From assembly GCA_040005635.1 (NCBI GenBank), contig JBDTYM010000042.1:1-35205 (forward strand): a DNA stretch of 35,205 bases. The letters run 5' to 3'. The position numbers and the translations under genes were made by a program. The stretch is from Dokdonella_A sp040005635 (lineage in GTDB: Bacteria; Pseudomonadota; Gammaproteobacteria; Xanthomonadales; Rhodanobacteraceae). Below are positions 7,963-14,234 of the stretch, in pieces. Numbering within the stretch: the stretch's first letter is position 1; each line of letters opens with the position of its first letter. Below the pieces are notes generated by a model. The model saw nothing but the letters and a program-made list of their open reading frames with translations. It ran no database searches and was not told the origin of the DNA.

Positions 7963-9363
7963 TCAGCGGCGCTTCTTGCGCGAGCTGCCGAGCTTGCGCG
8001 TCATCGTGTTTCGGCTCAAGCCGAGCGACTTTGCGGCGTGCTGCCGATGGCCCCGATGCGCGGCGAGTGCCGCATCTAGCAGCACTCGCTCGAACTCGAC
8101 GTAGGCTTCGGTATGAATGTTTTCCGCGCCGGCTGCGAGTGCCTGGTCGGTCCAGGCGCGCAGCGCACTGCTCCAGCCGGTCATCTCGCGCGGTGGTGCG
8201 GCATCGCTGATCGCTGGTGGCAAATCGCCGACACCGATCTCGCGTCCCGGCGACAATACGGCGAGGCGTCGAGCCAGGTTCTCCAGCTGGCGCACGTTGC
8301 CGGGCCACGCGTAGTCGCGCAGTGCGCCGAGCGCGGCCGGCGAAAAGCGCTTCGTAGTGCCGCCGGTCGCTGCGACCGCACGTCCGAGAAAATGCTCCGC
8401 CAGCGCCGGGATGTCGTCGCGGCGCTCACGCAACGCCGGCAGGTGCAGGCGCACGACGTCGAGTCGATGCAGCAGATCGGCACGGAATTCGCCGCGCGCG
8501 ACTTTCGCGTCGAGGTCCTGGTGCGTCGCCGCGATGATGCGCGTGTCGGCGCGGATCAGCTCGCGTCCGCCGACGCGATAGAACTCGCCAGCGGCGAGTA
8601 CACGCAGCAGGCGCGTCTGCAGCGCCAGCGGCATGTCGCCGATTTCGTCGAGGAACAAGGTACCGCGATAAGCCTGCTCGAAGCGGCCGGCGTGCCGACG
8701 TGCTGCGCCGGTGAACGCACCGATCTCGTGACCGAACAGTTCCGATTCGAGCAGCTCGGCCGGAATCGCGGCCGTGTTCAATGCGATAAACGGCTGCTGC
8801 GCGCGCGCGCTTTCACGATGCAGCGCGCGCGCGACCAGTTCCTTGCCGGTGCCGGTTTCGCCGGTGATCAGCGCGCCGAGGCCGCTCGCGGCCACGCGGC
8901 CGATCGCGCGGAACAATTCGCGCATGCCGGCGCTGCCGCCGATCAATTCGGCCTCGCCGCTGTCCTGCACAGGTGCCGCCGGCGGCGTGGTGCGCGGCTG
9001 CGCGAGCGCGCGGCGCGCGGCCGCAACGGCCTGGTCGAGATCAAAGGGTTTGGGCAGATAGTCGAACGCGCCGAGCCGGTAGGCCGACGCGGTCGAAGCA
9101 ACATCGGTGAACGCGCTCATCACGATGACCGGAAAGCGCGGCTCGTGCGCGGCGACACGTTCGAGCAGCTTGAGTCCGCTCGCGCCGGGCATGCGTACAT
9201 CGGTGAACAACAGATCCGGCGTTGAATCCATCAGCGCCGCCAAGGCAGCCTCCGCATCGCCGAACTCGCGCGGCTGCCAGCCTGCTTCACGCAATGCGGC
9301 GCCGAGCACGAAACGCACGCTGCGGTCGTCATCGACGATCCAGATCGTGCGGAGCCCGCTCAT
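7963..9363 (-). CDS. ntrC: Nitrogen regulation response regulator NtrC (sigma-54 activator)
   Basis: 466 residues, usual NtrC length. The receiver domain (1-120) has acidic residues DDD at 11-13, the phospho-acceptor Asp55 in LLFTDVRMPG and Lys105 in the LPKPF loop. The sigma-54 AAA+ domain (about 138-370) has Walker A GETGTGKE (168-175), the sigma-54-contacting GAFTGA loop (215-220) and Walker B LFLDE (236-240). A Fis-type helix-turn-helix (GHRQHAAKSLGLSRNTMTRKL) ends the protein. Phosphorylated NtrC activates sigma-54 promoters under nitrogen limitation. It follows ntrB by 64 bases, as in the classical pair, but glnA is not beside them. The ATG has no clear ribosome-binding site and overlaps a nine-codon mini-ORF. 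Confidence 0.95.
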   Translation of the reverse strand: MSGLRTIWIVDDDRSVRFVLGAALREAGWQPREFGDAEAALAALMDSTPDLLFTDVRMPGASGLKLLERVAAHEPRFPVIVMSAFTDVASTASAYRLGAFDYLPKPFDLDQAVAAARRALAQPRTTPPAAPVQDSGEAELIGGSAGMRELFRAIGRVAASGLGALITGETGTGKELVARALHRESARAQQPFIALNTAAIPAELLESELFGHEIGAFTGAARRHAGRFEQAYRGTLFLDEIGDMPLALQTRLLRVLAAGEFYRVGGRELIRADTRIIAATHQDLDAKVARGEFRADLLHRLDVVRLHLPALRERRDDIPALAEHFLGRAVAATGGTTKRFSPAALGALRDYAWPGNVRQLENLARRLAVLSPGREIGVGDLPPAISDAAPPREMTGWSSALRAWTDQALAAGAENIHTEAYVEFERVLLDAALAAHRGHRQHAAKSLGLSRNTMTRKLGSSRKKRR

Positions 9364-9389
9364 GCCGGCTTCACTCGTGCCGGCTTCAT
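9360..9389 (-). other. Nine-codon mini-ORF and 15-base tandem repeat at the ntrC start
   Basis: Two near-identical 15-base units (13/15 identical; each reads (A/G)TGAAGCCGGCA then CGA or TGA) lie directly before ntrC. Together they form a mini-ORF (MKPARVKPA) whose TGA overlaps the ntrC ATG as ATGA. This layout could couple ntrC initiation to a terminating ribosome. It could also be a chance by-product of a short duplication. Confidence 0.35.
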
Positions 9390-9427
9390 TCGAGAGTGTA
9401 TTGCTACGATCCGCATCCGAAGTGTCC

Positions 9428-10462
9428 TCACTCCGCCAACGGCAGTTGCAAGGTGAACACGGTCACGCCGGGTCGGCTGACATAGCTCAACTCGCCACCG
9501 TGCTCACGCGCGATTTCGCGCGCGATCGCGAGGCCGAGGCCGGTGCCATCGGCGCGACCGGACACCAGGGGCTCGAACAGCGTCTCGGCCAGTTCGGACG
9601 GCACGCCGCGGCCGTCATCGACGATATCGATGCGCACGGCGAAGCGCGTGCCGCGCTCGCTGAAACGCGAGCCATGCTCGGCGCGGGTGCGCACGCTGAG
9701 CTGGCGCGCGCCCGCCTCGGCCGCATTGCGCATGAGATTGATCAGGGCCTGCTGCAAGCGGTCCGCGTCGGCGGTCACCGGCGGCAGGCTGGGGTCGTAG
9801 TCGCGCCGGATCTGCGGCGGTTGCGGTTCCGCTGCCACCAATGCCGCGACGCGCTCGATCACTTCATGGATGTTGATGCGCGCGAGGCGCGGCTTGGCAC
9901 CGACCTTGAGCAGACGATCGGACAAAGCGGCCAGACGATCGACCTCGGTCACGATCAACTCGGCCAGCTCGGCCAGATCCGGTGCTTCGATGCGCCGCTG
10001 TAGCAACTGCGCCGCGCCGCGCACACCGGCCAGGGGCCCCCTCACTTCGTGTGCGAAGCCGCGCAGCGACTCCGACAAACGCAGGCCGGAGTGCTCGATC
10101 GCGGTCGACTGCACTTCCAGCAGCAGGGTGTGCGCCGCCAGTGGCGTCAGTGCCAGGTCGGCCTCGCGATCCCCGATCGCCGTGCGCAGGCGCGCCTCGC
10201 GCAACCAGATACGCCGTTCCTGCTGCAACGCGCGCAGCACGGCGTCCGATAGGCGCGGCGGCTTCGCATCCAGCACCAGCAGTGATTCACCGCGCCAGTT
10301 GCGCGCGCCACCGCCGAGCCAGTCATGCAGCCCTTGATTGACCGATCGGATCACCAAGTCGCCATCGACCAGCGCCATCGCCGTGGCGCACTGCTCGAAC
10401 ACCGGCCAGGCGGCCTCGCCGTGCGAGGGATGCGCGCTGGGTTCGTGGCTGCGGGGCGTCAT
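9428..10462 (-). CDS. ntrB: Nitrogen regulation sensor histidine kinase NtrB (GlnL-type)
   Basis: 344 residues: a PAS-like sensory region (about 15-120), a dimerisation/phosphoacceptor domain with His138 in FAHEVRGPLAGVRGAAQLL, then the catalytic ATPase domain with N box NLMRNAAEA (about 236-244), G1 DDGRGVP and G2 GTGLGLAI. GAAQLL after the H box is characteristic of NtrB. The residue four after the His is Gly142, where HisKA kinases normally carry Asn or Thr; that position is tied to phosphatase activity in this family. NtrB phosphorylates NtrC under nitrogen limitation and, with PII, dephosphorylates it in excess. No membrane segments are seen, so it is cytosolic. A GGGG stretch precedes the ATG closely. 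Confidence 0.93.
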   Translation of the reverse strand: MTPRSHEPSAHPSHGEAAWPVFEQCATAMALVDGDLVIRSVNQGLHDWLGGGARNWRGESLLVLDAKPPRLSDAVLRALQQERRIWLREARLRTAIGDREADLALTPLAAHTLLLEVQSTAIEHSGLRLSESLRGFAHEVRGPLAGVRGAAQLLQRRIEAPDLAELAELIVTEVDRLAALSDRLLKVGAKPRLARINIHEVIERVAALVAAEPQPPQIRRDYDPSLPPVTADADRLQQALINLMRNAAEAGARQLSVRTRAEHGSRFSERGTRFAVRIDIVDDGRGVPSELAETLFEPLVSGRADGTGLGLAIAREIAREHGGELSYVSRPGVTVFTLQLPLAE

Positions 10463-10543
10463 TGCCCCATTCTAGGGCAAGGTTATCGGCGCGGTTCGCT
10501 TCAGGGTGGGGCAAGTCGGCAGGCCGGTGCGCCGCGACATCAC

Positions 10544-10565
10544 GCGGGACCGCATCGGGTCCCGC
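10544..10565. repeat. Perfect 8-bp hairpin downstream of the phospholipase C gene
   Basis: GCGGGACC and GGTCCCGC form a perfect stem with a 6-base loop, 50-70 bases past the phospholipase C stop. Neither flank has a T-run, so it is not a standard intrinsic terminator; it may act as a 3'-end stabiliser. The 10463-10616 gap holds nothing else recognisable apart from TAGAAT (10471-10476, minus), a possible -10 for ntrB without a good -35. Confidence 0.5.
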
Positions 10566-10616
10566 ATAACATCCGTTCGTTCGGAGCGGGCCGACGGACC
10601 ATCACCGGCAGCGCGA

Positions 10617-12650
10617 TCAGTTCGCCGCTTCAAATCCATTGCCGAAAATCACATCGCCCTGCGCGAGCGCGGCGGCACCCTCGATATGCCCGGCGAAGCG
10701 GCGCGAGAACAGCGGATCGATGTCGACCGTCGCACTGAAGTCGTACCACGAGTTCGCCGCTTGCCCGACGTCCCAGCGGTCGCTGATGCTCTCGCCGGCC
10801 GCGACGGTGTAAGTGCGCGGCGCATCGCTGACGTAGGCATTCGGCGTCACCGTGAACAGCGCGCTCGCGCTGCCACTGTTCGTCAACGTCAGCACGAGAG
10901 TGTTGTGACCCGGTGTAACGAGGTCGTAGGACGAGGCAACTTCGAGCGAGCCGCCGACAGCGTTGATGTCGCCGATCAACCGGCGCAGGAAACCATTCGG
11001 GCCGTAGACCGACAGGTCGTACCTGCCATCGCCATAGGTCTGCACGTCGAAATTGTCCTGCACCGCGCCATTGATCGACGGCACGTCGTATTGCCACGGG
11101 CCGTCGCTGCGATAATTGTTCGCATAAACCGAGTGATGCACCGACTGCGTGCCGGTATTGCTCATGTTGATCCGCAGGAAACCGTTCGGGATATCCACGC
11201 TGGACGTCGCATTCGCCTGATAAGGCAGCGGGCGCTGCGGGCGAGTGCCGGGTTCCTGCAGCGGCAGCGATTGATCTGCCGGCACGGTGGGCGCCGGCAG
11301 GGTCGTGCATTCCTTCACCGCCAGTGCTGCCAGCGTCGCGGTATCCGGCAGCGTGGGCACATCGATCATCGATGAGTTGAAGTCGAACGCGGAGGTCAGG
11401 TCGCCGCAGACCGTGCGACGCCAGGCCGAGATATTCGGTTCCATCACGCCAGTCAGCACTTCGAGGAAGCGGATCACCGAGGTGTGGTCGAACACTTCCG
11501 AACAGACGTAGCCGCCCCGGCTCCATGGCGAAACGATGAACATCGGCACGCGCGGTCCGAGACCGATCGGCAGACCTTCGACGAATTCGTCCGGCGTGCC
11601 GTCCGGCGGTGTGATCGGCGTGGCATGGTCGAAGTAGCCGTCGTTCTCGTCGTAGTTGATCAACAGGACCGTCGACGCCCACACGGCGGGATCGGCGGTG
11701 AGCGCTTCCAGCACCTGATTGATGAAATCTGCGCCGAGCGCCGACGGATAGCTCGGATGTTCGCTGGCGAGCGCCGGCCCGACGATCCACGAGACTTTCG
11801 GCAAGCGCCCATTCAACACGTCGCTCTTGATCGCCGCGGCGATATCACCCACCGTACTTTCCGCGCCCGACGACGGTACCGAGGCGACGCCGAAGTCGTA
11901 CAGCGGATCGCCCGGCAACGCGCTGGAAAACTGGGTGAAATACTGCAGACCGTTGTCGCCGTAATTGTCCTCGGCGACCTGATAGACCTTCCAGCTGACC
12001 GACGCTGCCTGCAGACGCTCCGCGTAAGTCGTCCAGGTCAGACCCGATTCGTCGCCGCCGTTGATGATCGGTCCTTCAAAGTGGCCGTTCGGGTCGATCA
12101 TGCCGCTCCACAGATAGGTGCGGTTCGGTCCGGTCGCGCTCATGATCGAGCAGTGATAGGCGTCGCAGATCGTGAACGCATCGGCGAGCGCGAAATGGTA
12201 CGGAATATCCGCACGCGTGTAGTAGCCCATTGTCATCTCGCCCTTGGCGGGCACCCAATGGTTGCCGCCACCGGCGTTCCACGCGGCATGGGTCGAATCC
12301 CAGTCATGCGCGAGATCGCCGACGCACTGCGCGCTGGTCGTCGTCGTGTCCAGATGAAACGGCAGCACGCTGCCGGAACTTCCAGGCTGCGCGAATATCG
12401 AGTCGCCGCTCTGCTGCAACAATGCGCTCGGGTCGGCGAAACCGCGCACGCCTCGCAGCGTGCCGAAGTAGTGATCGAACGAACGATTTTCCTGCATTAA
12501 GATCACGACATGTTTCACATCGGCGATCGAATTGCCGGCCGGCGGTGTCGTCATGGCCGCGCGCAGCGCGGCAGGTAATGATCCAAATGCGGTCGCTCCG
12601 ACCGCGGCGGCGGAAACGCCGAGAAACCTGCGTCGCGTCAACTTGTCCAT
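10617..12650 (-). CDS. Tat-exported phospholipase C (phosphocholine-specific/AcpA family)
   Basis: 677 residues. The start is taken at the ATG at 12650, with GGAG 8 bases upstream, rather than the adjacent GTG at 12653. A Tat signal peptide opens the protein (TRRRFLGVSAAAVGATAFG). The phosphoesterase domain (about 40-420) shows the family hallmarks HVVILMQENRSFDHYFGTLRG near the N-terminus and NYDENDGYFDHATP in the middle. Two C-terminal DUF756-like beta modules follow (about 485-660). The enzyme hydrolyses phospholipid head groups such as phosphocholine outside the cytoplasm, after folded export by Tat. The last residues (DVIFGNGFEAAN) carry a short GFE tail like that of other secreted Xanthomonadales proteins. 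It seems to be a single-gene unit. Confidence 0.92.
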   Translation of the reverse strand: MDKLTRRRFLGVSAAAVGATAFGSLPAALRAAMTTPPAGNSIADVKHVVILMQENRSFDHYFGTLRGVRGFADPSALLQQSGDSIFAQPGSSGSVLPFHLDTTTTSAQCVGDLAHDWDSTHAAWNAGGGNHWVPAKGEMTMGYYTRADIPYHFALADAFTICDAYHCSIMSATGPNRTYLWSGMIDPNGHFEGPIINGGDESGLTWTTYAERLQAASVSWKVYQVAEDNYGDNGLQYFTQFSSALPGDPLYDFGVASVPSSGAESTVGDIAAAIKSDVLNGRLPKVSWIVGPALASEHPSYPSALGADFINQVLEALTADPAVWASTVLLINYDENDGYFDHATPITPPDGTPDEFVEGLPIGLGPRVPMFIVSPWSRGGYVCSEVFDHTSVIRFLEVLTGVMEPNISAWRRTVCGDLTSAFDFNSSMIDVPTLPDTATLAALAVKECTTLPAPTVPADQSLPLQEPGTRPQRPLPYQANATSSVDIPNGFLRINMSNTGTQSVHHSVYANNYRSDGPWQYDVPSINGAVQDNFDVQTYGDGRYDLSVYGPNGFLRRLIGDINAVGGSLEVASSYDLVTPGHNTLVLTLTNSGSASALFTVTPNAYVSDAPRTYTVAAGESISDRWDVGQAANSWYDFSATVDIDPLFSRRFAGHIEGAAALAQGDVIFGNGFEAAN

Positions 12651-12832
12651 CACACACGCTCCAGAGCTCAGGGAATCCGCGTGGCACGCTCGCGTAGACG
12701 GCGGGCGCGCGCCTCATGCATCAGGCGGCAGAGCGTGAAGAGCAGGCGTGACTTCGCGGTGACTCCGGCTTTGCAGATCGTCGATGGTTGTGTAAAGACG
12801 GCTGGACGTAGGGACGGCTAGGCGTCCAAAAG

Positions 12833-12857
12833 AAAGCCCGGCGCGAGGCCGGGCTTT
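12833..12857 (-). terminator. Rho-independent terminator after the cupredoxin gene
   Basis: A perfect 10-bp stem (AAAGCCCGGC / GCCGGGCTTT) with a 5-base loop is followed on the minus strand by TCTTTTGG. It lies about 70 bases after the cupredoxin stop and separates it from the phospholipase C gene. Confidence 0.88.
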
Positions 12858-12927
12858 GTCGAAGCGCATTTCGAACATCGCGGCGCATGCGGCACGATGC
12901 CGCATGGCGCCGATATCAAGCGAGAAC

Positions 12928-13320
12928 TTATTCCACGTCGAACGACTGCAGATCGACCGGCACGGTCACGTTGATCGTGCCGGACATGCCCAGGCCACCG
13001 GCGGCGCCGTGGATCACGCAGTGGTAGGCGAACGTTCCGGGCGTCGGGAACGTCGCAACATACGTCCACGCGGCGCTGCTGGCGGCGCCGCTGTTGAACG
13101 TCGTTCCGTCGTCCGAGACTGCGTTATGGAAGCCGGGCGAAGGACCCGTGTTGGTGAAGGTCACGGTGTCGCCGGCAGCGATGTTCAGCGTCTGCGGCGA
13201 GAACGTCAGCGTTCCGTTGGGGCCGACCTGCACGTTGTGATTGGCCGCCGAAGCGGCTGTCGAGCCCAGCAGCAACGCGGCTGCGAGGGCGAGATGAGGC
13301 ATCAGATGATGGGTACGCAC
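12928..13320 (-). CDS. Secreted cupredoxin (plastocyanin-like type 1 copper protein)
   Basis: 130 residues from a GTG at 13320 with an AGGAG ribosome-binding site 7 bases upstream; the ATG at 13302 is less well placed. A signal peptide runs to about residue 25 (LALAAALLLGSTAASA). The mature part is a plastocyanin-like beta barrel with candidate type 1 copper ligands His65 (GFHNA), Cys101 and His104 (YHCVIHG) and Met112. Such proteins are one-electron carriers in the periplasm. It lies 227 bases after the diheme cytochrome, so it may have its own promoter, but it is co-oriented with the electron-conduit genes and ends at a strong terminator. A role as redox partner of those cytochromes is inferred from location. 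Confidence 0.86.
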   Translation of the reverse strand: MRTHHLMPHLALAAALLLGSTAASAANHNVQVGPNGTLTFSPQTLNIAAGDTVTFTNTGPSPGFHNAVSDDGTTFNSGAASSAAWTYVATFPTPGTFAYHCVIHGAAGGLGMSGTINVTVPVDLQSFDVE

Positions 13321-13354
13321 GATGTTTCTCCTGAACGATGAGGGCGAATGAAGG

Positions 13355-13371
13355 ATCGGGTTACGCCCGAT
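13355..13371. repeat. Short perfect inverted repeat upstream of the cupredoxin start
   Basis: ATCGGG and CCCGAT flank a 5-base loop, 35-51 bases before the GTG. It could be an operator or a leader hairpin; it does not match a copper-regulator site I recognise. Confidence 0.35.
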
Positions 13372-13547
13372 TCGAATGACCGCAGTTGCCACGCGGGCAC
13401 CAGCGACGAGCGAATGGTTTGCGCACGTCCAGAGGATAGTCCCGTCGGCGTGAATAGACTGAACAGCGGATGACGACCCCATCAAACGCGAAGCCTCACC
13501 AAGCCGAACGGAGGCGTCGTGTGCGAACGGGTTTGCGTTAGCCCGGA

Positions 13548-14234
13548 TCATTGCGCGCCCACTTGCAGCCAAGAGGCGATTTGTTCAATCGAGCCGTCGT
13601 CCAGCGAGTGCGCGACGCCGCGCATGATGCGATCGTTGCTGGATTCGGTCAGCCTGCCGTCACGATAGTCCTTCAGGCGTTGCGTCAGGTACGGCGCGTG
13701 CTGGCCGCGCAGTATCGGATAGGCTCGATAGCGCGCAGCGTCGGCGGCCAGCGGATGGCCGCCAGCATCGGCACCGTGGCAGCCTTGGCAAGGTGGAATC
13801 CCGCGCGCAGCGTCACCGTTGCGGAACAGCGCTGCAGCGAGGGCATCGGATGGCGCGCTCTTCGTCTCCGCGCCGGCTGGCGGCAGCGCAGCGAAATACA
13901 CGGCGAGATCGCGCATATCCGCATCACCGAGCTTGGCCACCTGCGCGGTCATCGGCGAATCCGCACGTGCAGCGCGCTGGAACTCGACCAGCGACCAATA
14001 CAGATACTCGCTGTGCTGGCCGGCAAGATTCGGAAACATCGGCACCGGCGCGACACCGGCCGGCCCGTGACAACCCATGCATGCCGTCGCCTTCGCCTTG
14101 CCACTTGCCGCGTCGCCGGTGACGGCGCCGATTTGGCGAAGGTCGATCAGATCCGCCGCCACCGTAGCCGTGGTCGCCATCAGCAGCAGGCCGAGCAAGA
14201 CGGAGCGGACAACGATCCAGCGGACGGCGCTCAT
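13548..14234 (-). CDS. Periplasmic diheme c-type cytochrome (cytochrome c4-like)
   Basis: 228 residues with an N-terminal signal peptide (SVLLGLLLMATTATVAA). Two cytochrome c domains follow: CMGCH at 52-56 and CQGCH at 149-153, with likely axial Met in SPM (about residue 95) and in RIMRG in the second half. Tandem class I domains of this size are typical of cytochrome c4 and related soluble or membrane-associated electron carriers. The ATG overlaps the stop of the MtrB/PioB-like gene (ATGA, 14231-14234), so the two are translationally coupled. That position suggests it takes electrons from, or gives them to, the outer-membrane conduit on the periplasmic side, like the small carriers encoded beside mtoAB and pioAB. 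Confidence 0.9.
   Translation of the reverse strand: MSAVRWIVVRSVLLGLLLMATTATVAADLIDLRQIGAVTGDAASGKAKATACMGCHGPAGVAPVPMFPNLAGQHSEYLYWSLVEFQRAARADSPMTAQVAKLGDADMRDLAVYFAALPPAGAETKSAPSDALAAALFRNGDAARGIPPCQGCHGADAGGHPLAADAARYRAYPILRGQHAPYLTQRLKDYRDGRLTESSNDRIMRGVAHSLDDGSIEQIASWLQVGAQ

Noticed and set aside
7517..8308. Upstream extension of the methyltransferase frame
   Set aside because: The part beyond 7516 is Arg/Ser-rich, reads antisense-like through ntrC and has no domain; the TAA-C-ATG junction gives a better start.
8113..9225. 370-codon plus-strand open frame
   Set aside because: Antisense mirror of ntrC, whose own domains are complete.
12654..12832. Possible small genes between the phospholipase C and the cupredoxin terminator
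   Set aside because: Short frames only, without ribosome-binding sites or codon bias; the region most likely holds the phospholipase C promoter, which I could not place.
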